Below, one piece after another: positions 18,578-27,635 of a stretch of 64,000 nt of DNA (position 1 is the stretch's first letter; every line of letters begins with the position of its first letter). The stretch lies in NCBI RefSeq assembly GCF_023509475.1, contig NZ_JAKSDZ010000016.1, forward strand, positions 1-64,000. The letters are read 5' to 3'. The notes beneath the pieces are model-generated. The model was not told the origin of the DNA and did no database searches. It worked only from the letters and a program-made list of their open reading frames with translations. The position numbers and the translations under genes were made by a program. The stretch is from Aestuariirhabdus haliotis (GTDB lineage Bacteria > Pseudomonadota > Gammaproteobacteria > Pseudomonadales > Aestuariirhabdaceae).

Positions 18578-18982
18578 TTAGGGTGAATAGTGAACGATAC
18601 GAATACGCGTCTGCTCGATCCCGGCCATGGCCTCCATAAATTCACCAAAGGCTTTTTTGCTACTACTGACGGCCCATTTACGCTCCATATACGCCAGGGA
18701 CTTGCCCGGCGCGATGCAACCCACCACATCATCAATGGTGTTACCAACATGGATCTTGATCAGTGTCCGATCGGGCACATCCAGTACCTCGTAGGCCGGA
18801 TATCCACCTCGATTGTATGTGCCCAGTCGCAAATCATATTCCCCCTCGGGAATACAGGACTGCCTGGGCTTGTTGTCCAGCCAGGGCCGCTCAACGGTAA
18901 AGCATTCAAATTCGGGAATCAGGATACGGCCGAAAACCCCGAAGGGGGAATAGGCGAATCGCTCCAGTAGAACTTCATCCAT
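18578..18982 (-). CDS. DUF5675 family protein
   Basis: A 134-residue protein: LLERFAYSPFGVFGRI, the FECFTVERPWLDNKPRQSCI core, PEGEYDLRLGTYNRGGYPAY, then IKIHVGNTIDDVVGCIAPG. This is the DUF5675 signature (PF18925), found in phages and bacteria and of unknown enzymology. The start at 18982 has a perfect GGAGGT ribosome site six bases upstream; the longer frame from 19087 has none. A 47-residue frame ends one base before this ATG and contains the ribosome site, so the pair looks translationally coupled. Confidence 0.8.
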   Translation of the reverse strand: MDEVLLERFAYSPFGVFGRILIPEFECFTVERPWLDNKPRQSCIPEGEYDLRLGTYNRGGYPAYEVLDVPDRTLIKIHVGNTIDDVVGCIAPGKSLAYMERKWAVSSSKKAFGEFMEAMAGIEQTRIRIVHYSP

Positions 18983-18983
18983 G

Positions 18984-19127
18984 TTATACCTCCGGATTGC
19001 GCAGGATGAATTGTTTTCCCCACCGCAGCACGCTATCAAATCCGGGCTGAATGGGAACAGGGCTGTCACCGGAACAGCAGCCATCACCGAACCACCACAG
19101 GCTCTCCAGAGGCCAGCGCCGGGCCAT
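18984..19127 (-). CDS. Small 47-residue reading frame coupled to the DUF5675 gene
   Basis: Not recognised. The frame opens at ATG 19127 with AGGGA eight bases upstream and ends in TAA at 18984-18986, one base before the next start codon. The product begins MARRWPLESLWWFGDGCCSG and ends KQFILRNPEV: tryptophan-rich, with a Cys-Cys pair and no signal peptide. Third codon positions look G/C-biased like real genes nearby. The coupling and codon use support translation. It could still be a chance frame in the DUF5675 leader. Confidence 0.5.
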   Translation of the reverse strand: MARRWPLESLWWFGDGCCSGDSPVPIQPGFDSVLRWGKQFILRNPEV

Positions 19128-19296
19128 ACAGATCGTCCCTGGACGCAGGCAAGACAATTAAAGCTTAGGGTATTTTTCCCAGTCTTCTAGCGATTGGGGC
19201 TCTACAGCGACTCAGGCAAGCAAATCTGCAACTTTTCAAGTAATAGCGATTTGATCTATTTGCACGCTAAGCGGAATGAGCAGAGCATAAAGACCC

Positions 19297-19302
19297 TATA
19301 AT
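19297..19302 (+). promoter_or_regulatory. Candidate -10 box of the FUSC efflux operon
   Basis: A consensus TATAAT lies 34 bases before the GTG start of the FUSC gene. The expected -35 position (19274-19279, GAATGA) is poor, so either an activator or an extended element would be needed. The assignment rests on the -10 alone. Confidence 0.4.
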
Positions 19303-19335
19303 GATAACGGGGTTAGCAAAGGGAGTTCTCAGGCA

Positions 19336-21504
19336 GTGGTATCGCGGCAAGCGAAAGAAGCGATTAAAGTCGCCCTCGCCTTTACGATGGCTTACGGCAT
19401 TTCCCTGAGTCAGGGTTGGCTAAACCCCCAATGGGCAGGGTTTGCGGTCGCCATGACGGCGTTGACTAGTGCCGGACCCTCTTTACACAAGGGAGTGTTG
19501 CGTGTACTGGGAACCATTCCCGGTTGCCTGGCAGCGCTCGTTATCTTCGCCATTGCGGCTCAAGACCGCTGGCTCTTCCTGTTGCTCGCCTGCTTATGGG
19601 TATTCTTCACCACCTACAACATGCTCAGAAACCCACTAAACAGCTACTTCTGGCAAGTGGCGGGATTCGTCTGCCTGGTGATTCTGTTAACCGATCCCTC
19701 ATCGCCGCAAACAGTTTTTTCCCAGGCAATGGCGCGCGTGATCGAAACAACCATGGGGGTGACGGTTTACACCCTGGTTAGTGTTTTTTTGTGGCCCCAT
19801 AAAACTACCGGTGCCTTAAAAACGGCCAACGTTGATTTACTTTCGACACAGATCGACCGTTTTAACCGGATCACCAATAGCCTGACGCACTTCCCTCAGG
19901 ATGGGGTAGTACGGGTCAAAAACAATGAAGCCTCACAATTCAGCCAGCTACCGGGACTTCTGAACAGTGAAAGCATCGAAGATTATGAAGTCAAGCGCCT
20001 GCAATCAAGCTGGCAAAGCTACCATGCGCTGGCCAAAGAGCTAATGATAACGCTTGATCGCTGGCAATCAGGCAGCTTGTTCGCTAACCAAATAAGCCCG
20101 GGCAGCTATGTGCTCAACCAGGCCGATTTTTTTGCTGAAATCACCGCCCGCCTCAACGCCACCCGGGAAACCCTAACCGGAAAAAAATCGACTTTTGAGC
20201 CCACCACCGTCACCCCCCGCTATAACACGGCCCACCTTAACAATTTGAGCCACAGCGATCGGGCTGCTTTATCCAGCATAAAGAATGAAATAAGACACAT
20301 CGATCGTCTCACTCGAGACATGCTGCAAACAGCCAACATTTTGGCCGGCAATCAGGAACCCGCTTCCGCCCCTTGCTTTTCGCTCGCAAGAAAATCGAAA
20401 ATGACAAAGTTTCAATTACCGATAGCTGACCTGGACCACTTGAAAGGTGCCGGACTGGTTTCCCTGACCCTGATTGCCAGCTATCTGGTATGGATTCTCT
20501 TCGACCCTCCAGGCCATATGGCCTGGATTCAACTTCCCGCGACCATCGCCATGCTTATTGCTCAAATTCAGCAATTGCGAGCCATCACCATGGTCAAATC
20601 TCTTACTATTTCGCTCTTTCTGGCCATTAGTGTTTACGTGTTTGTGATGCCTCATCTGTCCAGTTTTTTCGGCCTCGGCATCACGCTTTTCACCTGTATG
20701 TTCTTAACCCGATATTATCTCTCAGGAATGGACCAAATACTCGGGTCTATCGCTATTCTTACCATGCTGTCGATTGATAACCAGCAAGCCTATAATTTTT
20801 CAGCCATGGCCAATACAATCCTGTTCATCGTATTTAGTTTTTTATTTGCCTATCTGTGTTCCTATGCCATCGGCTCGGCCCGACCAGAAAAAGTGTACCT
20901 AAAACAGCTGCGACGTTTTTTTCGGAGTGCGGCTTTCTTATCCTCCAACATCAATCTATCGTCTCATCAAGCGAGCAAATTACTGCAACGCTGGCTCATC
21001 AAATTTCATCGTTATGAACTAACCAACTTACCCGTAAAAATTGCCGCCTGGGGACGCCCGATCGATCACCAGTTTTTCTCCAACAACAGCGCGGCCAGCG
21101 TTCAATCGATCGTAGACAGCCTGCAGACCATCCGTTATCGCATCGAACGCTTGTTGTCCCTGAACGAGACCTTAGCTACAACCAAGCTGCCCACGGAGGT
21201 ATACCGCCAAACTGCACAATGGCGAGACTCCATCACACAAGCATTGGTTGATTGGCAAAACGCACCGAACTGTCTCAACCTTATAGTTTTGAAAGAGCAA
21301 CTCGATAATCACCTCCAGTCAACTGAGGCCGAGTTTGACGCCCTGTTCGATACGGACAGGGAAACCTTGAACGAAACAATCCAGGATGAGCATTATTATC
21401 AATTGTTGATCAGCTTTAAGAATCTATCTGCCGCTATAATTGATCATGCCGAAGTAGCCGAGGCCATTGACTGGCAACAGTGGCAGGAGGAACGTTTTTC
21501 ATGA
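19336..21504 (+). CDS. FUSC-family inner-membrane exporter (AaeB/YccS-like)
   Basis: A 722-residue protein with the fusaric-acid-resistance architecture: two blocks of membrane helices (about 10-155 and 365-515), each followed by a long soluble helical region. Landmarks are VALAFTMAYGISLSQGW at the start, LLACLWVFFTTYNMLRNP in the first block and WIQLPATIAMLIAQIQQL in the second. The family exports aromatic acids such as p-hydroxybenzoate and fusaric acid. It starts at GTG 19336 with AAAGGGAG ten bases upstream. Base composition is somewhat A/T-richer than in the RND operon. It heads a four-gene export operon. Confidence 0.88.
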   Translation: MVSRQAKEAIKVALAFTMAYGISLSQGWLNPQWAGFAVAMTALTSAGPSLHKGVLRVLGTIPGCLAALVIFAIAAQDRWLFLLLACLWVFFTTYNMLRNPLNSYFWQVAGFVCLVILLTDPSSPQTVFSQAMARVIETTMGVTVYTLVSVFLWPHKTTGALKTANVDLLSTQIDRFNRITNSLTHFPQDGVVRVKNNEASQFSQLPGLLNSESIEDYEVKRLQSSWQSYHALAKELMITLDRWQSGSLFANQISPGSYVLNQADFFAEITARLNATRETLTGKKSTFEPTTVTPRYNTAHLNNLSHSDRAALSSIKNEIRHIDRLTRDMLQTANILAGNQEPASAPCFSLARKSKMTKFQLPIADLDHLKGAGLVSLTLIASYLVWILFDPPGHMAWIQLPATIAMLIAQIQQLRAITMVKSLTISLFLAISVYVFVMPHLSSFFGLGITLFTCMFLTRYYLSGMDQILGSIAILTMLSIDNQQAYNFSAMANTILFIVFSFLFAYLCSYAIGSARPEKVYLKQLRRFFRSAAFLSSNINLSSHQASKLLQRWLIKFHRYELTNLPVKIAAWGRPIDHQFFSNNSAASVQSIVDSLQTIRYRIERLLSLNETLATTKLPTEVYRQTAQWRDSITQALVDWQNAPNCLNLIVLKEQLDNHLQSTEAEFDALFDTDRETLNETIQDEHYYQLLISFKNLSAAIIDHAEVAEAIDWQQWQEERFS

Positions 21505-21528
21505 CGTCATATATTGTAAGGAATTATT

Positions 21529-21735
21529 ATGATTCCCCATGAATTTGCTATCGCAGGTATTTACCTGCCACCACTGTTAATCGCCGCCATGGCTGGTGTC
21601 GCCTGTGCCATGGCGAGCGCACGGGTGCTGAATCATTACCGCTTGTCGAAATACTTTTTTTACCCCCCGCTGGTATTTGTCGCACTGGCCTGTATCTATA
21701 CCGTGCTTATCGGCACCTTTGTAATCAGGATTTAA
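21529..21735 (+). CDS. AaeX-like DUF1656 membrane peptide
   Basis: A 68-residue protein with two membrane helices (about 10-30 and 42-65), starting MIPHEFAIAGIYLPPLLIAA. This is the DUF1656/AaeX family, almost always encoded between a FUSC permease and an HlyD-type adaptor, as here. Its role in export is unknown. An AAGGA ribosome site precedes the ATG, and the adaptor starts five bases after its stop. Confidence 0.9.
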   Translation: MIPHEFAIAGIYLPPLLIAAMAGVACAMASARVLNHYRLSKYFFYPPLVFVALACIYTVLIGTFVIRI

Positions 21736-21739
21736 CACC

Positions 21740-22846
21740 ATGAAGGGAATTTCCCGGTACTTGTTGACTGGATTCATCGTTCTTATCGCCAGTGGGGCCC
21801 TGTCCTATAAATACTGGGAGTACATCACCAACCCCTGGACTCGCGATGGCCAGGTTCGAGCCCAGGTCATTCAGGTGACGTCAAGAGTCTCAGGCCCTAT
21901 TACTTTGTTAGTGGCAGAGGATAACCAGCGGGTCAATCAGGGCGATTTGCTGTTTGAAATTGACCCTCGAACCTTTGCCGCCGACCTCGAGCGGGCACAA
22001 GCCCAGTACGATAAAACGATCGACAATCACCTCGCGATGAAAAAACAGGTCGAGGTTGCCGAGGCTCAGGTAGAAGCCTCACGGACCCAGATACAACAGG
22101 CCCAGAGTTCCATCAATCAACTGTCTGCCACCATCGAGAAAAATCAGGCCGAGTACGATCGCCAACAAGACCTGTTGCCACAAAAAGCCACGTCCCAGAA
22201 GTCAGTGGAACGCGCCAAAGCCAACCTGGAAGTGTCCATTCAGCAGCGCCAAGGGGCCGTTGCAGGCCTGGCACAGGCGCGCGCCAACCTGCTGCAATCG
22301 GAGGCCTCTCTCGCCGAAGCCCAGGCCCAGTTAGGGGCCGAAGGGGAGGCCAACGCCAGCATTCGTGAAGCGGCGGCGGCCGTCACCCAGGCCCAGTTAA
22401 ACTACGAATTCACCCGGGTAAAGGCACCGGTCGATGGCTATGTGACCAACTTAAACCTGCGCCTTGGCAGCCAGGCGGTTGCTAACCAACCCGCCCTGGC
22501 ACTGGTTGATATCAACAGCTACTGGATTGATGGCTTCTTCAAGGAAACCTACGTCGGCGAGTTTGACAAAGGTGACAAAGCCGTCGTCACATTAATGAGC
22601 TACCCGGACATCCCTTTGCAAGGCCGCGTAGACAGCATCGGCTGGGGAATATCACAACAGGATGGCAGCACGGGTTTCGATCTGTTGCCTACCATCAGTC
22701 CAACCTTCGAATGGATTCGTCTTGCCCAGCGCATTCCGGTTCGCATCCATCTTGACGAAGTGCCCGAGGGGGTTGAATTACGTGTCGGCTCCACGGCATC
22801 GGTCCTGGTAAAAAGCCGCACCAAAGCCACCAGGGTCAAACAATGA
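21740..22846 (+). CDS. HlyD-type efflux adaptor (AaeA/EmrA-like)
   Basis: A 368-residue membrane-fusion protein with one N-terminal helix (about 7-25), the short motif NPWTRDGQVRAQVIQVTSRV typical of AaeA/EmrA, and a long coiled-coil hairpin at about 85-215 rich in A/Q/E. The second lipoyl segment FTRVKAPVDGYVTNLNLRLG and a C-terminal barrel follow. It pairs with the FUSC permease. Its stop overlaps the next start (ATGA), coupling it to the outer-membrane component. Confidence 0.92.
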   Translation: MKGISRYLLTGFIVLIASGALSYKYWEYITNPWTRDGQVRAQVIQVTSRVSGPITLLVAEDNQRVNQGDLLFEIDPRTFAADLERAQAQYDKTIDNHLAMKKQVEVAEAQVEASRTQIQQAQSSINQLSATIEKNQAEYDRQQDLLPQKATSQKSVERAKANLEVSIQQRQGAVAGLAQARANLLQSEASLAEAQAQLGAEGEANASIREAAAAVTQAQLNYEFTRVKAPVDGYVTNLNLRLGSQAVANQPALALVDINSYWIDGFFKETYVGEFDKGDKAVVTLMSYPDIPLQGRVDSIGWGISQQDGSTGFDLLPTISPTFEWIRLAQRIPVRIHLDEVPEGVELRVGSTASVLVKSRTKATRVKQ

Positions 22847-24375
22847 ACAGGGGACCAGTTATAGGACAGCACGTCAGGCTCAACAAACCCGTTACCTCGA
22901 GCGGTCTGTGTCGTGCCTTGCCATTGCTCGGCGCCCTCATTATTCAGGGCTGCACCAGTGTCGGTCCTGACTATAAAGAACCCACAGCCGAGGTCGCCTC
23001 CCAATGGTCGGATAGCGATAATGATCTGGTCGCTGACCAGGCTGCCCTTGACCCACAGTGGTGGAATAACGCCTTTAAAGATCAGGATCTGGACCGTCTG
23101 GTTAATGCCGCCCTGGGGCAAAACCTGAGTTTGCGCTCGGCCGGTTTACGGGTGCTCCAGTCGCAACAACAGCTGGCCATCGCCATTGGCAATCAGTACC
23201 CGCAAGAGCAACAGATCACCGGCTCTGCTGCTCGACAAGAGCTGCAAAATACCATCAGTAACAACTATAACGTCGGCTTTAACCTGAGCTGGGAGATCGA
23301 TTTCTGGGGCCGTTTCAGTCGACAGATTGAATCCGCCAGTGCCGAGTTGGACTCCAGCGTCGCCAATTATGATGCGGCCCTGTTGTCTCTCGTGTCTCAG
23401 GTGGCCCAGACCTATTTCCAGATTCGAACCTTCCAGCAGCGCATCGATGTAGCGCGGCAGAATATTAGCCTGCAAGAACAGAGCCTGGAGATCTCTCGCC
23501 GCAAGTTTGAGGCGGGACAGGTCAGTGAACTGGATCCCGATCAGGCGGAAAGCATTGTCTATAACACTCGCGCCTCTATATTTGAGCTTGAAGTGTCACT
23601 GCAGCAATTAAAAAACTCTCTGGCGATACTGCTGGGAACACCTCCCCAAAGCCAAAATAGGCTGCTTACGCAGACCAAGGCGCTGCCCGATATTTCATCG
23701 ACTGTCGCTCTTGGCATACCACAAGATATTATTCGCCGTCGTCCCGACATCAGGATTGCCGAACGGCAACTGGCCGCCCAGAGCGCGCAGATCGGTTTTG
23801 CGGTGAGTGATCTCTACCCGCAACTGTCCATTGGTGGTTCCATCGGTTCGACGGCACCACAACGCAACCAGCTATTTGAAAGCGGCAGTAAAAGCTGGGA
23901 TATCTTTGGTATGTTCGAATGGAACGTGCTGAATTATGGCCGGCTCAAGAGTAACATCAGACTGCAAGATGCCCTCTTTCAACAGTTGCTGGTCGATTAC
24001 CAGAACACCGTACTGCAAGCTCAGGGGGACGTCGAGAATTCGATCGTTGCGTACCTTAAATCTCACGAGCTGCTAGACGCCTATCAACAGGCAGCGGATG
24101 CCTCCCAACGCGCTGTGGATATCTCTCTGCTGCAATACCGCGAAGGTGAGATTACCTTTAACAGGGTTATTAACACCCTGCTATCCAATGTCCAGCAGCA
24201 GGATCTGCTATCTCAGGCTAAGGGCAATGTCGCTACCAGCCTGGTGCAAGTGTACAAGGCTTTGGGCGGCGGCTGGGAAATTCGCAACAACCGCGACCCG
24301 GTCGATCTTTTACCCGCCAGCCTGAAGCAGGACATGCGCGAGCGCGTTGATGAATGGGACGGAGTGTTGCAATAG
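22843..24375 (+). CDS. Efflux outer-membrane lipoprotein (NodT family), FUSC operon
   Basis: A 510-residue outer-membrane factor. The lipobox LIIQGC puts the lipidated cysteine at residue 37, so the signal peptide is long, or a later start is used. The first body motif is SVGPDYKEPTAEV and the paired repeats include YNVGFNLSWEIDFWGRFSRQ and WDIFGMFEWNVLNYGRLKSN. It completes a FUSC-AaeX-AaeA-OMF tripartite system with a dedicated exit duct, whereas E. coli AaeAB has none encoded with it. It differs in sequence from the outer-membrane factor at 11.5 kb. Confidence 0.92.
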   Translation: MNRGPVIGQHVRLNKPVTSSGLCRALPLLGALIIQGCTSVGPDYKEPTAEVASQWSDSDNDLVADQAALDPQWWNNAFKDQDLDRLVNAALGQNLSLRSAGLRVLQSQQQLAIAIGNQYPQEQQITGSAARQELQNTISNNYNVGFNLSWEIDFWGRFSRQIESASAELDSSVANYDAALLSLVSQVAQTYFQIRTFQQRIDVARQNISLQEQSLEISRRKFEAGQVSELDPDQAESIVYNTRASIFELEVSLQQLKNSLAILLGTPPQSQNRLLTQTKALPDISSTVALGIPQDIIRRRPDIRIAERQLAAQSAQIGFAVSDLYPQLSIGGSIGSTAPQRNQLFESGSKSWDIFGMFEWNVLNYGRLKSNIRLQDALFQQLLVDYQNTVLQAQGDVENSIVAYLKSHELLDAYQQAADASQRAVDISLLQYREGEITFNRVINTLLSNVQQQDLLSQAKGNVATSLVQVYKALGGGWEIRNNRDPVDLLPASLKQDMRERVDEWDGVLQ

Positions 24376-24424
24376 CCCGATCGTCACGTGCACCATCGGT
24401 TGCTCGTTTCGACAGAACAAGGCC

Positions 24425-24457
24425 TAGGGCACCTCGGAATTATTCAGAGGTGCCCTA
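24425..24457. terminator. Hairpin between convergent efflux and channel genes
   Basis: An 11-bp perfect stem TAGGGCACCTC/GAGGTGCCCTA with an 11-base A/T-rich loop (24436-24446), in the 93-base gap between the convergent outer-membrane lipoprotein and ion-channel genes. No long T-run follows, but position and stem strength suit a bidirectional terminator. Confidence 0.6.
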
Positions 24458-24468
24458 AACCAATGGTC

Positions 24469-25305
24469 TTATGAGTCCCTGGAGGATGCCTTCTGTTGCA
24501 ATAACGCGTTCTGCGCCTGCACCAGCTGCTTGAGCTCTTCCACCTGCACAGACAGGCTTTCCACCGTTGGTTTACCGCCAGCCAGGGCCTCTTCGTCGCG
24601 TTCCTTCTGATGCTCCTCTTCAAGCACATTGACCACGATTCCGATCACCATATTGAGAAAAGCAAAAGCCGTCAGGAAGATAAAACTGAGGTAATAAAAC
24701 CAGCTTAACGGATAGACCTCCATGGTCTCGTACATCACATCGGTCCAGTCTTCGAAGGTCATCACCCGGAACAGGGTCAGCATGGAGACCGAAATATCTT
24801 CCCACAGAAACGGGTTAATCGTTGCAAACAGGGTGGCGCCAATGGCGGCATAAATGTAGAAGATAATAAACATCAGCAGGATGACATAACCCAGCTGGGG
24901 CAGCGCCCGCAGCAGGGAGTTCAGCAACATGCGCAGCTCGGGGATGATCGACACCATCCGCAGCACGCGGAACACCCTGACCAGACGTCCCACCAGGGCC
25001 ATATCGCTGTTATCGATCGGAATCAGGCTGACCACCACGATCAGTGTATCGAACACATTCCAGGGTTGTTTGAAGAAATTCCGCTTATGTTCTTCGCCAA
25101 TAAAACGAATAGTTATCTCGACCAGAAAAATAGCGGTGATGCCATGATCCAGCCACCAGATAAGCCGCAACAACCCGGGATCCATGTCATAGGTTTTAGC
25201 ACCAATCACCAACGCCGAGAAGATAATAACCCCGACCACAAAAAGTTCGAACGCCTTGTTACTGCGAAGTTTTAGAAAGGTTTGTTGAAGCGCCTGCGTA
25301 TCCAT
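24469..25305 (-). CDS. Voltage-gated-type cation channel, single six-helix subunit
   Basis: A 278-residue subunit of the bacterial Nav/Cav type that would form a homotetramer. S1-S4 cover about 18-120; S4 has arginines spaced by three (R107, R110, R113, R116). The pore lies between S5 (about 138-160) and S6 (about 203-228), with the filter TFEDWTD at 183-189. The C-terminal tail (about 230-272) is a predicted coiled coil (VESLSVQVEELKQLVQAQNA) as in NaChBac relatives. The filter has two more acidic residues than the sodium-selective TLESWAS. Its role may be motility, pH or osmotic response; no partner gene is adjacent. Confidence 0.9.
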   Translation of the reverse strand: MDTQALQQTFLKLRSNKAFELFVVGVIIFSALVIGAKTYDMDPGLLRLIWWLDHGITAIFLVEITIRFIGEEHKRNFFKQPWNVFDTLIVVVSLIPIDNSDMALVGRLVRVFRVLRMVSIIPELRMLLNSLLRALPQLGYVILLMFIIFYIYAAIGATLFATINPFLWEDISVSMLTLFRVMTFEDWTDVMYETMEVYPLSWFYYLSFIFLTAFAFLNMVIGIVVNVLEEEHQKERDEEALAGGKPTVESLSVQVEELKQLVQAQNALLQQKASSRDS

Positions 25306-25407
25306 AGAAAGCCCTGTACATCGTTTTACAGCTCATCGCCACTAACCGGGTGAGCATGAGTCGTGGTAAATTAGCGCGCAGTAGATTACCGCAGATCGAG
25401 GTAAAAG

Positions 25408-25887
25408 GTGAGTACCGAGTACAACAAGAACTTTCCCGTTTCCTGGGAAGAGCTGCATCGTGATGGCCGTGCCCTGGCCTGGAAACTCCTGGACATGGGC
25501 CCCTGGAAAGGCTTGATCGCCATCACCCGAGGCGGGCTGGTACCAGCGGCCATCGTCGCTCGGGAACTGAATATTCGTTTGATCGACACCATCTGTATCA
25601 GCAGCTACGAAGGCGAACGCCAGGGTGAACTGCAACTGCTCAAGGGCGTCGACGGGGATGGTGAAGGCTGGCTGCTGGTCGACGACCTGGTCGATACCGG
25701 CAACACCGCAAAAATGGTGCGTGAAATGCTGCCCAAGGCCCATTTTGCAACGCTCTATGCCAAACCGGCGGGCAAACCGCTGGTGGACAGTTTTATCACC
25801 GAAGTGAGTCAGGACACCTGGATTCGTTTTCCCTGGGATATGGAGTTACGGGTCGCCACCCCGCTCGCGGACCTGAAAAAGCGCTAA
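25408..25887 (+). CDS. gpt: Xanthine-guanine phosphoribosyltransferase
   Basis: A 159-residue type I phosphoribosyltransferase, close to E. coli Gpt (152). The PRPP-binding loop is [15 protein letters not shown] (about 90-104), and ITRGGLVPA supplies the flexible N-terminal loop. It converts xanthine, guanine and probably hypoxanthine with PRPP to their nucleoside monophosphates. The start is GTG 25408 with GAGG seven bases upstream. It converges on ppx with 34 bases between. Confidence 0.92.
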   Translation: MSTEYNKNFPVSWEELHRDGRALAWKLLDMGPWKGLIAITRGGLVPAAIVARELNIRLIDTICISSYEGERQGELQLLKGVDGDGEGWLLVDDLVDTGNTAKMVREMLPKAHFATLYAKPAGKPLVDSFITEVSQDTWIRFPWDMELRVATPLADLKKR

Positions 25888-25921
25888 CCGTTAACATCGC
25901 TCCTGACAAGGCAAGGTCGGC

Positions 25922-27454
25922 TTATTTTACCGTCAGGGTATAGCCGGCCTCGGCCAGAAGCTCGATTTCCCGCTCGAAGTCGGCGCGTATCAGCGGGTGC
26001 TTATGCAACCAACCGCTGCCCAGGTCCATATTCAGTGTGGTGCCATCGACCTCGAGCCGGTACTCCGGCAGACTGTCTTCACTGCGAATATGATTGAGTA
26101 AAATCGACAGTCGCAACAAAATGGATAACCGTAACACCCGATCGCGATAGTAACTCGACATATTATCGTACAGGTGAATCGGGAAGGAACGTCGGTGACT
26201 GCGAATCAGCAGGGCAATGGCCCGTTGCTCATAGCTGGTAAAACCCAGCATCTCCGAATGCCGCACCAGATAGTCGCCATGTTTGTGGTAGCGGGTATGG
26301 GAAACCGCCATACCCAGTTCGTGCAACCAGGCAGCAGTGCTGAGAATTTCCCGCTCATAGCTGCCCAGTTTCCAGCTTTCCGCCACCTGGCGGAAGCTGA
26401 TCAAGGCTTGTTTACGTACCCGCTTGGCGTGTTTTTTATCGATGTTGTAGCGCTTAATCAATGAATTGAGGGTACGCTCGCGAACATATTCGTGCTCCTT
26501 ACTACCGACCATGTCGTACAGCAGGCCTTCGCGCAGAGCACCATCGGAATAGTGCATACGCTTGAGGCGAAAGGCATCGAATACCGCCGTCAAAATCGCC
26601 AGGCCTGCGGGAAAAATACTGGCTCGATCAGCTTTAAGTCCGTCCAGGGAAATGCGGTCCACATGCCCCTGCTCGATCACCCGTTGTCGTAATGTTTCCA
26701 TTCCGGCGCGGGTGATGCCCTGCTCCGTCACCCCGGATGCGATCAGTACCTGCTCCACCGATTTTACGGTTCCGGAGGAGCCTAGCACCTCGTCCCAGCC
26801 AAGGCGCCGGTACATTTTAAGGACATTGAGGACTTCAAGCCGAGCCGCGTAATAGGCCTGCTCAAAGCGTTCTGCGGTCACCTCACCATCGGGAAAAAAA
26901 CGGGTCGAAAAAACCACACAGCCCATATGCAGGCTTTCCAGCAATTTAGGCTCGAAACGCTCACCGATGATCAGCTCGGTGCTGCCTCCACCGATATCCA
27001 CCACCAGTCGTTTGCCATGGTCGTCGGATTGAGTATGGGAAGTGCCAAGGTAGATCAGGCGCGCTTCTTCGCGGCCGCTAATGACTTCTACCGGGCATTT
27101 GAGAATGGATTCCGCGGTGCGGGTAAAATCGCGGCGGTTACGCGCCATACGCAGCGCTTTCGTGCCCACTACCCGCACCAAATCAGGCTTCATACCCTCG
27201 ATATACTGGGCAAACCGGCGCAAGCAAGCCCAGCCCCGGCGCATACTTCCCTGATCAAGATTGCCATCTTCGTCAAGTCCGGCGGCCAGCTGAACCTTTT
27301 CACCGATGCGTTCAATCGGACGAACTTCACCATGCTCGTAGCGAGCGACAATCAGGTGAAAACTGTTTGAGCCCATATCGATAGCGGCAATCAGGGCCGG
27401 AAGTTTCTCATCCCCGGCGGCAGCAGTTTTTCCCATCGGCACTCGGTTATCCAT
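25922..27454 (-). CDS. ppx: Exopolyphosphatase
   Basis: A 510-residue Ppx/GppA-family protein. The ASKHA phosphate-1 motif is AAIDMGSNSFHLIVARYE (about 23-40) and the phosphate-2 motif is VVDIGGGSTELIIGE. A C-terminal HD-like region contains TAAWLHELGMAVSHTRYHKH. It removes phosphates from polyphosphate ends, and related GppA acts on pppGpp. The divergent neighbour trxA and then rho reproduce the ppx-trxA-rho order known in Pseudomonas, which favours Ppx over GppA. Confidence 0.9.
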   Translation of the reverse strand: MDNRVPMGKTAAAGDEKLPALIAAIDMGSNSFHLIVARYEHGEVRPIERIGEKVQLAAGLDEDGNLDQGSMRRGWACLRRFAQYIEGMKPDLVRVVGTKALRMARNRRDFTRTAESILKCPVEVISGREEARLIYLGTSHTQSDDHGKRLVVDIGGGSTELIIGERFEPKLLESLHMGCVVFSTRFFPDGEVTAERFEQAYYAARLEVLNVLKMYRRLGWDEVLGSSGTVKSVEQVLIASGVTEQGITRAGMETLRQRVIEQGHVDRISLDGLKADRASIFPAGLAILTAVFDAFRLKRMHYSDGALREGLLYDMVGSKEHEYVRERTLNSLIKRYNIDKKHAKRVRKQALISFRQVAESWKLGSYEREILSTAAWLHELGMAVSHTRYHKHGDYLVRHSEMLGFTSYEQRAIALLIRSHRRSFPIHLYDNMSSYYRDRVLRLSILLRLSILLNHIRSEDSLPEYRLEVDGTTLNMDLGSGWLHKHPLIRADFEREIELLAEAGYTLTVK

Positions 27455-27635
27455 CTATGCAGGTTTTCCCCTCAAGGTTATCACGTCCAACAACGCTTGA
27501 AATTGCCGCTAGAGGAACCATATTAGCTTACCAGAGTGATCTGTCATTGCATCAGAAACCTGCCTACCCTATGCCATGAATAGTACGGGTGCTATGATGT
27601 GCACAATTTAAATCTGCCAACCGGAGATGAATTCA

